Source: Chloroflexota bacterium (GTDB taxonomy: Bacteria; Chloroflexota; Dehalococcoidia; Tepidiformales; Tepidiformaceae). From it: a stretch of 14,282 bases of DNA. Under the pieces are notes generated by a model, which was given only the letters and a program-made list of their open reading frames with translations, made no database searches and had not been told where the DNA came from. Of this stretch, positions 1 through 6,540 are shown in pieces. Position numbers and translations under genes: made by a program. The stretch lies in contig CAUJEQ010000023.1 of assembly GCA_963169135.1 (NCBI GenBank), positions 1-14,282 of the forward strand. The letters are read 5' to 3'. How positions within the stretch are numbered: the stretch's first letter is position 1; the number at the start of each line of letters is the position of its first letter.

Positions 1-41
1 TGCGGCAGGTTAAGGCCGAGCGCTTCGACTGCTTTGTCCAT
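1..41 (-). CDS. atpF: ATP synthase F0 subunit b, N-terminus only (cut by window edge)
   Basis: Only the first 13 codons are present, reading MDKAVEALGLNLP. This matches the usual beginning of bacterial subunit b (a short lead ending in LGLN or LGIN before the membrane helix), and the place after atpE in an atp operon is where atpF normally lies. Subunit b is the peripheral stalk that ties the membrane a subunit to the F1 head. The ATG at 41..39 follows atpE by 31 nt and has a TGAGG ribosome binding site that falls in a small inverted repeat (45-58). The rest of the gene lies outside the window, so nothing can be said about its length or integrity. Confidence 0.8.
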   Translation of the reverse strand, partial: MDKAVEALGLNLP

Positions 42-44
42 GCG

Positions 45-58
45 GGAACCTCAGTTCC
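45..58 (-). promoter_or_regulatory. Small hairpin covering the atpF ribosome binding site
   Basis: In the minus-strand transcript GGAAC, a TGAG loop and GTTCC form a perfect 5-bp stem. The TGAGG Shine-Dalgarno sequence of atpF lies in its loop and 3' arm, three bases before the ATG. It could hold down initiation on atpF relative to atpE. The pairing is seen in the sequence; the regulatory role is inferred, and a stem this short could be chance. Confidence 0.35.
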
Positions 59-72
59 GGCTGCTGCCGAGA

Positions 73-339
73 CTAGATGACGAAGGCGATGATGAGGGCG
101 GAAAGGAGCGCGTAGATGCCGATAGCTTCGGCGAACGCGACACCCAGGATCATGTTGGTCTGGATGGCGGCGCGGGCCTCGGGATTGCGGCCGAGCGCTT
201 CCATGGCCTTACCAACCAGGTTGCCGATTGCGAGGGCAGGGCCCAGACCGCCGACCGCCATCGCGATGGCGGCACCGATTGCCTTGGCGGCGTCTGTCTC
301 CAGGACGACCAGGAACGGCAGAGCACTCAAAAGATCCAT
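73..339 (-). CDS. atpE: ATP synthase F0 subunit c (proteolipid ring)
   Basis: This 88-residue protein is the c subunit, which forms the rotating proton-carrying ring of F-type ATP synthase in the cytoplasmic membrane. Two hydrophobic helices (about 15-48 and 59-88) flank the polar loop GRNPEA (50-55), the site that contacts F1. The second helix has GVAFAEAIGIYAL, with E71 as the ion-binding carboxylate. The residue after it is Ala, and the position matching the Na+-ligand Gln of Ilyobacter-type rings is Ile38, so the ring should carry H+ rather than Na+. The glycine-rich first helix has Ala in several usual Gly positions. The ATG at 339 was chosen because GGAGG lies 9 nt upstream; longer readings to 510 run back into atpB. 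It follows atpB by 64 nt and precedes atpF. Confidence 0.97.
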   Translation of the reverse strand: MDLLSALPFLVVLETDAAKAIGAAIAMAVGGLGPALAIGNLVGKAMEALGRNPEARAAIQTNMILGVAFAEAIGIYALLSALIIAFVI

Positions 340-357
340 GTCTGACTTGCCTCCGTT

Positions 358-373
358 GCACCTCTCCGGGTGC
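358..373 (-). promoter_or_regulatory. Hairpin just upstream of the atpE ribosome binding site
   Basis: In the minus-strand RNA GCACC and GGTGC form a perfect 5-bp stem around the loop CGGAGA, and the true atpE site GGAGG follows three bases later. The loop itself contains GGAG. The element lies in the 64-nt atpB-atpE spacer. Other bacteria raise translation of atpE relative to its neighbours, because about ten or more c subunits are needed per complex, through structures before the start. A similar role here is an inference. Confidence 0.35.
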
Positions 374-403
374 GTTTCAGATTCCGAGTATTGCGAACAG
401 GCT

Positions 404-1723
404 CTAGTGAGCCTGGACTGCCCCAGTTTCGGGATGCGGGTGGTGAGCGTCGGCCCCACCGCCTTCGTGACCATCGTGGTGCTCGTCTTCGCCGTGGTGC
501 TCAACCGCACCGACCGCGAAGACGAGCGTCAGCATCGCGAACACCGCCGCCTGGATGAAGCCCACGAACAGCTCCAACCCATAGATGATGTCCACGAACA
601 GGAACGGCATCAGGAAGGTCAGCATGAGGATCAGGACCTCACCCGCGAACACGTTTCCAAAGAGACGGAAGGCGAAGCTGATGACCCGGATGAACTCTGA
701 GAGGAGCTCGAGGATGCCGACAAACGACATGATGCCGTCGGTGTTGAAGAACTTCTTCAGGTAGCCAAAGCCGAGTGCCTGGAAGCCCCAGAACTCGATG
801 CAGAGGAAGGCGACGATGCCCATGGCGAGCGTGTTGTTCACATCGCTGAAGGCGCTGCGGAAGAGCGGAATGACGAGCCCGAGCTTCTCGCCGGGGAAGT
901 CGATGTACTCGACATCTCCACCAAGCGCTGCACTGGGAATAGCGTGGTGGCCCGAGTCTTCGGCGTGAGCTTCCCCGTCCCCGTGGGCGTCCGCGAGATG
1001 GACCTTGGGGGCGTTCGGGTCAGCCTCCAGGGCGGCGAGGGCCGCACGGACGTCAGCTTCGGTGGGGGCAGCTTCGTGGTCTTCGGGACCCTTGTAATCC
1101 GTGAACTCCTCGGCGAGGAAGATGATGTAGCGATCCGTAGCAACACCTGCGGAGTCACCGGCAAGGATTTCGAACTTGACCGCCTTCGCGCCGCTCTGGG
1201 CGACGGTCATGCCGGCAGTGTTCTCCATGAACCAGGCGGCGTGGTGCTCACGCTCTTCGTAGACCTTGTCGTCGTGGGCGTGCTCGTAGATTTCCTCAAA
1301 CACGTGATGGTTCACGTCCTCGGTCTTGCCGAAGGCGTTGAAGAACGGCATCAGGCCGAACCAGTTGTTGAAGATGATGTAGATGAAGATGGTGGCGACG
1401 ACCATGAAGAACCGGCGGCCGTTCTTCTCGCCGGCGATTTCTTCGACCTGGCCGACGAGGAACGCGACGACAGCCTCAACGAAGTTCTGGATGCCCGAAG
1501 GGATGAGCTTCATGGAACGGGTGGCGAGGAGCGAAATGATTATGATCAGGGCCATGACGACCCAGGAGGTGATGAGAGAGTTGGTGAGGTTGAGCGGCCC
1601 GACCCTGGTGATGACTTCCGCGGGAACGATGATTTCCGGCTGCGGGCCACGGGCAACGAGGAGGCCAACGGCGAGCCAGCCAATCACGACAGCGGCGATA
1701 CCAGCGATCTTGAGGAGCTTCAA
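404..1723 (-). CDS. atpB: ATP synthase F0 subunit a, with a long insertion
   Basis: This is the stator subunit that forms the two proton half-channels beside the c ring. The C-terminal half has the family signature FRLFGNVFAGE, with the essential arginine at R353, and a later helix with Q391. Helices are seen at about 4-24, 49-67, 104-124, 297-317, 334-376 and 379-405. The protein has 439 residues against roughly 240-290 for most relatives. The excess is about 150 residues (127-280), rich in His, Asp and Glu, inserted between helix NNWFGLMPFF and the LVIPLFRS...DVNNTLA helix, plus a His-rich C-terminal tail (408-439). The start is a TTG at 1723, five bases after AGGG and two bases beyond the atpZ stop; it keeps the first helix intact. 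The same frame is open to 1825, but that stretch merely overlaps atpZ. The function is certain, the exact start less so. Confidence 0.95.
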   Translation of the reverse strand: MKLLKIAGIAAVVIGWLAVGLLVARGPQPEIIVPAEVITRVGPLNLTNSLITSWVVMALIIIISLLATRSMKLIPSGIQNFVEAVVAFLVGQVEEIAGEKNGRRFFMVVATIFIYIIFNNWFGLMPFFNAFGKTEDVNHHVFEEIYEHAHDDKVYEEREHHAAWFMENTAGMTVAQSGAKAVKFEILAGDSAGVATDRYIIFLAEEFTDYKGPEDHEAAPTEADVRAALAALEADPNAPKVHLADAHGDGEAHAEDSGHHAIPSAALGGDVEYIDFPGEKLGLVIPLFRSAFSDVNNTLAMGIVAFLCIEFWGFQALGFGYLKKFFNTDGIMSFVGILELLSEFIRVISFAFRLFGNVFAGEVLILMLTFLMPFLFVDIIYGLELFVGFIQAAVFAMLTLVFAVGAVEHHGEDEHHDGHEGGGADAHHPHPETGAVQAH

Positions 1724-1724
1724 G

Positions 1725-1958
1725 TCAACCCTGCTCTGAATCGTTATCCCCAAGCCAGCGCATGAACGGCGACAGCATTCGGTAGCCGCCGACCGCAGCC
1801 ACGGCCAGTCCGAGGGCGATCCCAATCAGTGTGAATACGGGCTCGAGGCCGGTCTTCCCATCGACCCAGTGGCCGATGAGCACTCCCAGGATGATTGCGG
1901 TGGCGAAAAACCACCCCGCACCCAGCAGTGAGGCAGTCGGAACCATCCAGCTGCCCAC
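1725..1958 (-). CDS. AtpZ/AtpI-like ATP synthase assembly protein
   Basis: This small membrane protein of 77 residues has two helices (about 10-32 and 40-60) joined by GHWVDGKTGLEPVFT, the hallmark of the AtpZ/AtpI family (G-x-W-x-D...G...P). In other bacteria these proteins sit first in the atp operon and help c-ring assembly or ion (Mg2+/Ca2+) handling. I chose the GTG at 1958 because GGGAGG lies five bases upstream and because the longer reading, to ATG 2000 or TTG 2018, would run through the TATGAT promoter hexamer. The stop is two bases before the atpB start, so the genes are coupled. Whether it should be named atpZ or atpI cannot be told from sequence this short. Confidence 0.85.
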   Translation of the reverse strand: MGSWMVPTASLLGAGWFFATAIILGVLIGHWVDGKTGLEPVFTLIGIALGLAVAAVGGYRMLSPFMRWLGDNDSEQG

Positions 1959-1995
1959 ACACGCCTCCCAGGCGCCCGGACTCCAGACCCCGCGC

Positions 1996-2025
1996 ATCAT
2001 AGGCGGATTGTGAAGCAATGCGCAA
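1996..2025 (-). promoter_or_regulatory. Probable promoter of the ATP synthase operon
   Basis: On the minus strand TTGCGC (2025-2020) is followed after 18 bases by TATGAT (2001-1996), a 5/6 match to the -10 consensus; the -35 matches only in TTG. Transcription would begin near 1989, leaving about 30 nt of leader with the GGGAGG site of the atpZ-like gene. It lies between the end of the nuclease gene (2075) and the first atp gene, just where an operon promoter is needed. Confidence 0.5.
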
Positions 2026-2074
2026 GCAGATCCAGGCCCGGACGGTCCCTGTTTTGTGAATCTACGGCACGCCG

Positions 2075-2620
2075 TCAGGGCCGTTTGCGCTGGTCAAAAT
2101 CGTCGAGATCGAGGCCCTCGATGAAGTCCTTGAAAGCACCCAGGCGTTCGAGCTCGGCGGGGTCCACCGGGCGGCTGCTTTCGATCGAAGCCGAAGACCC
2201 GCTGCCCGGCTGGCCCTCCTCATCGAGGACCACACCGGCACGGTCGAGGACGCCTTCATCGGCGAAGATCGGCGCGTCGACACGGACAGCAAGGGCGATG
2301 GCGTCGGAAGGGCGGCTATCGATCTCCAGGGTCTCGCCGTTCACATCGAGGACGATGCGGGCAAAGAAGGTGTCGTTCGAGAGGTCGTTCACGAGGATGT
2401 AGACGACGCGTCCGCCGAGTTGCTCGATGAGGTTGCGGAGGAGGTCATGGGTGAGGGGCCGGGCGACGGAGACGTCCTGGAGGCGCACGGCGATGGCGTC
2501 GGCCTCGGCCGGCCCGATCCAGATGGGCAGGTACCGGTCGGCATCCTTTTCGCGGAGGATGACGACGCGCTGGTAGTTCATGAGGCTGAGCCTGATGCTT
2601 TCGATGCTCAGCTCTATCAC
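2075..2620 (-). CDS. Bifunctional nuclease family protein (DUF151/BFN)
   Basis: This 181-residue cytoplasmic protein has the DUF151 core, with RYLPIWIGPAEADAIA (29-44) and IDSRPSDAIALAVR (100-113), the two most conserved blocks of the family. Members from plants have reported RNase and DNase activity; the bacterial role is poorly known. A 40-residue acidic linker rich in Gly and Ser (about 121-150) leads to a C-terminal LERLGAFKDFIEGLDLDDF helix, like the tail of actinobacterial members. The GTG at 2620 is chosen for its strong GGAGGGG site and because the family motif begins right after it. It has its own promoter and stands alone between the murI-MFS operon and the atp operon. The family call is secure; substrate and role are not. 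Confidence 0.9.
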   Translation of the reverse strand: MIELSIESIRLSLMNYQRVVILREKDADRYLPIWIGPAEADAIAVRLQDVSVARPLTHDLLRNLIEQLGGRVVYILVNDLSNDTFFARIVLDVNGETLEIDSRPSDAIALAVRVDAPIFADEGVLDRAGVVLDEEGQPGSGSSASIESSRPVDPAELERLGAFKDFIEGLDLDDFDQRKRP

Positions 2621-2655
2621 GGATTGACCCCTCCGGGCGTACTGGGCCCGTCTCG

Positions 2656-2685
2656 ATGATAGGTTCGCCCGGATCGGCCAGTCAA
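2656..2685 (-). promoter_or_regulatory. Near-consensus promoter before the bifunctional nuclease gene
   Basis: TTGACT (2685-2680) and TATCAT (2661-2656) on the minus strand are each 5/6 matches to the sigma-70 hexamers and are 18 bp apart. They lie in the 73-bp gap between the MFS stop and the nuclease start, with the GGAGGGG ribosome site about 20 bp downstream. This is the best promoter in the window and shows what the main sigma factor of this genome recognises. Confidence 0.75.
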
Positions 2686-2693
2686 CGAGCGCA

Positions 2694-4007
2694 TCAGCCC
2701 GCCGGCCTGCGGGGGGCGCCGGAGTCGTCCCGGGGCGCGCGCAGGTTGGCGACTGCGACCACACCGGCGAGCGCGGCCACCATGGCCATGACGGGGGCCA
2801 CGCCGATGAAGTCGGCAAGGGCGCCGGCAAGGAGGACGGGCAACGAGGATGCGATGGCGGAAAGGGCCGCCTGGGTGGCGCCCACACGGCCCCGGAGGTG
2901 GAGCGGGACGCGATCGTCCATGACGGTGTTGGCCGCGACTGAGACGACGGCGTAAGAAAACCCGAGCGGGAAGGTGATGACCATGGCCATCACGCCGCCC
3001 GCGTCGAAGTTGCCAATCTCCACGGAGTTGAGCCACGAAAACGCACCGAATCCACCGAGGAAATCCGCCTCTTCATTGACGAAGGCGAGCAGGGCCAGAC
3101 ACACGACGAAGATGGTGAAGCCGGTAGTACTGAGGAAGCCGTGGGGGACGCGCCGGGCCAGGAACCCTGCGACGCGCAACCCGACGATCACACCGGCCGC
3201 GGCCGGGGTCAGGATGAGGGCGCCAATCTCGACGGGGAGTTCGAGCACATCGTCGATGTACTTGGGAATGAGGCCACCGAGGATGATGAGGGTGGAGGCG
3301 ATGAGCGTGAGTTCGATCACGGCGTGCATCACTGTCCGGTCGGCCCTGATCGTGCGCCAGCCGACGAGCCACCAGCGGCCGGTCGGTTCGCCACCGATGT
3401 CAGCTCGGCCCCGCCCGTGTATCCGCCCAATGAGGAGCGCCTGGAACGCCGCGATGAAGAACAGGCTCGCACAAATCAAGAAGAGCGCGTCCCGGCTGTC
3501 GAACACGCGGAGAACAATCGGTGTGAGGACTCCGAGCCCGATGAGCTGAGCGGCCCCGCCCACGGCCTGGCTGATGGCGTTCGCACGGGCCAGCTCGGAG
3601 CGTTCGACAATCGCCGGCATGATGGCTCCTTCGGCCGAACTGGCAAACTGCGTCGCCGTGGCGAGGAGGATCGCGACGATGTAGTAGGAGGCGACCCCGC
3701 TCGCGTTCAGGACGAAGTAGACGCAGACGGCCGCTCTGGCCATGTCGCCAAGAAAGACGAGCGTTCGCTTTGGGAAGACATCGGCGGCGGTCCCGGCGAG
3801 GATGCCCGCGCCCGTGGATGGGATCACCAACGCCAGGACCAACAGCGAGCTCAGAAAAGCCTTGCCGGTTTCTTCGTTGATCAACAGGACGAGGGCAAAA
3901 TTGAGTCCGTATTGAGCGACGCGCGAGAAGAAGCGCGTAAAGCTGAGCATCCGGAACGGGCGCTGCTGAAGCAGCGGCGGCAAGGTCGGGATGGCAGCGT
4001 CAGTCAT
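2694..4007 (-). CDS. Major facilitator superfamily transporter (MFS_3/EntS-like)
   Basis: This 437-residue inner-membrane protein has about 10-12 hydrophobic helices. Family features are a loop GTAADVFPKR (72-81) at the usual motif A position (G-x-x-x-D-x-x-x-K/R) and PLHLRGRVGATQAAL (388-402) in the second half, which is typical of the EntS/MFS_3 branch of exporters. Such proteins use the proton gradient to expel small molecules; the substrate here cannot be told. The ATG at 4007 overlaps the DUF951 stop by 8 nt and has no clear ribosome site, so translation probably continues from the upstream gene. It is the last gene of the murI-pyrF-DUF951-MFS operon. The C-terminus is a short charged tail. 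Confidence 0.88.
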   Translation of the reverse strand: MTDAAIPTLPPLLQQRPFRMLSFTRFFSRVAQYGLNFALVLLINEETGKAFLSSLLVLALVIPSTGAGILAGTAADVFPKRTLVFLGDMARAAVCVYFVLNASGVASYYIVAILLATATQFASSAEGAIMPAIVERSELARANAISQAVGGAAQLIGLGVLTPIVLRVFDSRDALFLICASLFFIAAFQALLIGRIHGRGRADIGGEPTGRWWLVGWRTIRADRTVMHAVIELTLIASTLIILGGLIPKYIDDVLELPVEIGALILTPAAAGVIVGLRVAGFLARRVPHGFLSTTGFTIFVVCLALLAFVNEEADFLGGFGAFSWLNSVEIGNFDAGGVMAMVITFPLGFSYAVVSVAANTVMDDRVPLHLRGRVGATQAALSAIASSLPVLLAGALADFIGVAPVMAMVAALAGVVAVANLRAPRDDSGAPRRPAG

Positions 4008-4191
4008 CGCGGCCGACGAGTGACTTCATGCGCGACTCGAAGCGGCGGCGATCGACCATTACCCGCCGGTGGCACGTGAGGCACTCGATACCGATATCTG
4101 CTCCCGTACGGTAGACCTTCCACTCCCAGCCGCCGCAGGGGTGTTGGCGCCGCATGCGGTAGACCTCTCCGGGTCGGATCTCGGCGATCAT
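4000..4191 (-). CDS. DUF951 family small zinc-ribbon-like protein
   Basis: The 63-residue protein has the DUF951 pattern: a basic start, QHPCGGWEWKVYRTGADIG (16-34), then ECLTCHRRVMVDRRRFESR (36-54). Cysteines C19, C37 and C40 with H17 or H41 could bind one zinc, and the many Arg residues suggest binding to nucleic acid or phosphate. The family is widespread in Firmicutes and Chloroflexi and has no established function. The ATG at 4191 overlaps the pyrF stop as ATGA, and its stop overlaps the MFS start, so it is translated in a coupled operon. Being short and lying under two longer false frames, it is easily missed. Confidence 0.88.
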   Translation of the reverse strand: MIAEIRPGEVYRMRRQHPCGGWEWKVYRTGADIGIECLTCHRRVMVDRRRFESRMKSLVGRDD

Positions 4192-4982
4192 GCGTGCGCC
4201 GCGGCCGCAGCCTTGAGCTGGTCGCGAAGGAGCCGGGCCGCCTCGGCGGCGGCTTCGGCGAAGCCGGGGCCTTCGGTGGCGTACATGACGCCGCGCGAGG
4301 CGTTGACGACCATCTTGCCGGGCAGGTAACCCGCGGCCGCGACGACCTCGTCGGGCCGACCCCCCTGGGTACCGACTCCGGGAATGAGGATGGGCGTTTC
4401 TGGCACAAGCGCGCGAACGGTGCGGAGTTCGTTGGGCGCGGTCGCGCCGACAACCAGCCCGATGTTCGGGGACCATGCCGAGGCGGTGAGGGCGACTTCT
4501 TCGAAGAGCATCCGGCCGTTCGTCAGGCGTTGCTCCTGGAACTCCCGCGAGCCGGGATTCGACGTGCGGCAGAGGACGAAGACGCCGCGGCCCTCGTAGG
4601 CGAGGAAAGGCTCGACGGTGTCGCGGCCCTGGTACCCGCTCACCGTGACGGCTCCGAAGTCCCATTGTTCGAACATCGCGCGGGCGTAGGCCCCGGCGGT
4701 GTTGCCGATGTCGCCACGCTTGACGTCGCCGATGACGGGGATACCCGCCGGGATGGCCGCGAGGGTGGATTCGAGGGCGCGCAGGCCGGGGATCCCGAAC
4801 TGCTCGTAGAAGGCGATGTTCGGTTTGTAGCAGGCTGCGAAGGGGGCCGTTGCCTCGATGATGGCCCGGTTGAACGCGGCGACATCCTCCACCCGGTGCT
4901 TATGGAAGTCGGGATCGAGGCCGACGCAGACGAGGGAGTCAATTTCGCGGCTTCGCCTGGTGAGTTGCTCAAAGAACGTCAT
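4188..4982 (-). CDS. pyrF: Orotidine 5'-phosphate decarboxylase (type 2)
   Basis: This enzyme removes CO2 from OMP to give UMP, the last step of pyrimidine synthesis in the cytoplasm. The 264-residue protein has VCVGLDPD (18-25), K53 in CYKPNIAFYE, and the catalytic DVKRGDIGNTAGAY with D86, K88 and D91. The phosphate-binding part is PGVGTQGG (201-208) and NASRGVMYA (227-235). Length and the DVKRGDIGNTA form place it in the longer subfamily also found in mycobacteria and Chloroflexota, not the roughly 230-residue E. coli type. The ATG at 4982 overlaps the murI stop as ATGA. The C-terminus is an Ala-rich helix. No other pyr gene lies in the window. Confidence 0.97.
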   Translation of the reverse strand: MTFFEQLTRRSREIDSLVCVGLDPDFHKHRVEDVAAFNRAIIEATAPFAACYKPNIAFYEQFGIPGLRALESTLAAIPAGIPVIGDVKRGDIGNTAGAYARAMFEQWDFGAVTVSGYQGRDTVEPFLAYEGRGVFVLCRTSNPGSREFQEQRLTNGRMLFEEVALTASAWSPNIGLVVGATAPNELRTVRALVPETPILIPGVGTQGGRPDEVVAAAGYLPGKMVVNASRGVMYATEGPGFAEAAAEAARLLRDQLKAAAAAHA

Positions 4983-5764
4983 TGCTGTGCCTCCACCGGT
5001 GCGGGCTCGAAGCCGAGCTGTTGCATTATCGCCCGGAATTGCGCGCGGTCACCCGAGACGATTAGATCGAGCTCGCCTTCCTGGTCCAGGGGAGCGCGCA
5101 GGCCGCCTTCGTCGAGCACCTGCATCGCGCGGCGGGCAACTGCTTCGCTGGTATCGACGATGGAAAGCTCCGGGAATTCAGCGCGAATGTCATCCTGGAG
5201 GAAAGCGTAGTGCGTACAGCCCAGGACCACCGTGTCGGCTCCCGCCTGCACCTCCGGGCCGAGGAGACCGCGCAGGGCTTCCCGGGCGCCCGGAGTGCCC
5301 GCCTGGCCCGCCTCGACCAGCTCGGCAAGGCCGCTGCCGGCGATGGTGGTGATGCGCGTGCCGCGCCCGAAGTTATCGATGACGCGGGCAAAGAGGTCAC
5401 CATCGAGTGTGCCCGGGGTGGCGAGGATGGCGACGCGGCCGGACGTGGACCGGGAGGCGGCGGGCTTCACACCAGGGACCATGCCCACGAACGGGATGCC
5501 GAAGGCTTCGCGAAGGTCCGGCAGGGCGGCGGCCGAAGCGGTGTTGCAGGCGACGACGACGAGCTTCACATCTGATTCGAGGAGGCGCTGGATGATAGCG
5601 AAGGCGCGCTTTCGCACCTCGGGCGCGGGACGCGGGCCGTAGGGAAAGTAAGCGGTGTCGGCGAAGTAGATCACGCGCTCGTTGGGGGCGAGCTGGCGGA
5701 AAGCCCTCAGGACGCTCAAGCCACCCACACCAGAGTCGAACATCCCAACAGGCCGACGGTCCAT
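4979..5764 (-). CDS. murI: Glutamate racemase
   Basis: This enzyme interconverts L- and D-glutamate, supplying D-Glu for peptidoglycan. The 261-residue protein has the start VGMFDSGVGGLSVLR with D10 and S11, ACNTAS (72-77) with catalytic C73, and LGCTHY (181-186) with catalytic C183, so both acid/base cysteines are present. YFPYGPR (39-45) is also typical. The ATG at 5764 starts the protein directly before the conserved GMFDSGVGGL block; the frame continues to 5812 but would add an unlikely lead. No Shine-Dalgarno site is seen; a TGCTATCCT extended -10 lies 9 nt upstream, so the mRNA may be leaderless. It heads the operon with pyrF, DUF951 and MFS. Its presence implies the organism makes peptidoglycan, or at least keeps D-Glu synthesis. 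Confidence 0.96.
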   Translation of the reverse strand: MDRRPVGMFDSGVGGLSVLRAFRQLAPNERVIYFADTAYFPYGPRPAPEVRKRAFAIIQRLLESDVKLVVVACNTASAAALPDLREAFGIPFVGMVPGVKPAASRSTSGRVAILATPGTLDGDLFARVIDNFGRGTRITTIAGSGLAELVEAGQAGTPGAREALRGLLGPEVQAGADTVVLGCTHYAFLQDDIRAEFPELSIVDTSEAVARRAMQVLDEGGLRAPLDQEGELDLIVSGDRAQFRAIMQQLGFEPAPVEAQQ

Positions 5765-5773
5765 CGAAAATGA

Positions 5774-5782
5774 AGGATAGCA
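5774..5782 (-). promoter_or_regulatory. Extended -10 element of murI, probably near-leaderless
   Basis: On the minus strand TGCTATCCT fits the extended -10 pattern (TG, one base, TAnnnT). Nine bases separate it from the murI ATG, so transcription should begin within about three bases of the start codon. No ribosome binding site is present in that space, and no good -35 is seen. Confidence 0.4.
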
Positions 5783-5797
5783 CGGAGTGCCTGAACC

Positions 5798-5810
5798 GCC
5801 CCGGTGGGGC
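5798..5810. repeat. Inverted repeat in the murI-comB divergent region
   Basis: GCCCC and GGGGC form a perfect 5-bp inverted repeat around GGT. It lies in the 57-bp space between two divergent starts, directly beside the putative comB -10 element, and could be an operator. In GC-rich DNA a repeat this short can also arise by chance. Confidence 0.25.
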
Positions 5811-5821
5811 ATTCTTCGCGG

Positions 5822-6538
5822 ATGGTTTCTCGCATCGAGATCGCGGCCATTCCCGCCGAGGCGCTATTGATTCGGGCGGACTGCTACGTCGTCATCGACT
5901 GCCTGCGCGCGACGACGACGATCGCGACGCTCTTCGGCCGGGGGCTCACCGAGCTGGTCGTCACTGACGACCTCGATCAGGCGCGCATCCGTGGCGCGGC
6001 GGAGGGACGAGTGCTGTTCGGCGAGGTCGGCGGTCTCCCGCCCGAGGACTTCGACCATGGCAACTCGCCGGTTGAGGCGGCCGGGCTCAACCTGGCCGGG
6101 ACGCGCGGACTGCTCTACACCACGAACGGGACGACCGCGCTCTGCGCGCTGGCGGGGCGGGGAGTGGTGATGGCGGGGGCACTCGCGAATCTGGAGGCGG
6201 TGACCGGCGCCTGCCAGCCGTTCGAGACCGTGGCGCTGGTGTGCGCGGGAGAAGCCCGGGGTACACGATTCGGGCTCGACGACTTCGCCGCGGCGGCAGA
6301 GGTCGTTACCGGGCTGCTGGCACGAGACCCGGGAGCAGATCTGGGCGACCTGGCGTTGCTCGCCGCCCGGACAGGCGACCTGGGCCGGCTCATCTCCGAG
6401 TCGAAGCACGCCGGGGTTGTGCGCCAGCTGGGTCTCGGGGCCGACCTGGATTTTGCCCTCCAGCGGAATACGTCGCTTGCCGTGCCGACCGTGACGGCGC
6501 ACGGCCTGGGTTGGGCGCTACTCGAAGACCGGCGGTAG
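5822..6538 (+). CDS. comB: 2-phosphosulfolactate phosphatase (ComB family)
   Basis: ComB removes phosphate from 2-phosphosulfolactate to give sulfolactate, a step first described in coenzyme M synthesis of methanogens. Homologues are common in bacteria that make no coenzyme M, where the true substrate is uncertain. The 238-residue protein has VVIDCLRATTT (23-33), LFGEVGG (65-71), FDHGNSP (77-83), TTNGTTA (100-106), VCAGE (130-134) and a C-terminal block SKHAGVV...AVP ending near residue 212, all in family order. I chose the ATG at 5822; the upstream GTG at 5804 would add six residues within the promoter-like region. No Shine-Dalgarno site is seen and a CATTCT hexamer lies 6 nt before ATG. It is a single gene, diverging from murI and converging on the DUF4129 gene with a two-base gap. 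Confidence 0.92.
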   Translation: MVSRIEIAAIPAEALLIRADCYVVIDCLRATTTIATLFGRGLTELVVTDDLDQARIRGAAEGRVLFGEVGGLPPEDFDHGNSPVEAAGLNLAGTRGLLYTTNGTTALCALAGRGVVMAGALANLEAVTGACQPFETVALVCAGEARGTRFGLDDFAAAAEVVTGLLARDPGADLGDLALLAARTGDLGRLISESKHAGVVRQLGLGADLDFALQRNTSLAVPTVTAHGLGWALLEDRR

Positions 6539-6540
6539 GC

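Noticed and set aside
73..339. Sodium-type ATP synthase ring
   Set aside because: The Gln and Ser/Thr ligands of Na+-binding c subunits are Ile38 and Ala72 here.
944..1765. Long plus-strand open frame of 273 codons opposite atpB
   Set aside because: It is the antisense of a certain gene, has an acidic low-complexity product without any domain, and exists because GC-rich DNA has few stops.
1724..1825. N-terminal extension of atpB to ATG 1825
   Set aside because: The extra part overlaps the atpZ-like gene in another frame, is not like subunit a, and the TTG at 1723 has an AGGG site.
1959..2018. Longer start for the atpZ-like gene at ATG 2000 or TTG 2018
   Set aside because: Those codons overlap the TATGAT promoter hexamer and lack a ribosome site, while GTG 1958 has GGGAGG.
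3141..4079. Plus-strand open frame of 312 codons opposite the MFS gene
   Set aside because: The product is charged and repetitive, and the opposite strand codes a clear transporter.
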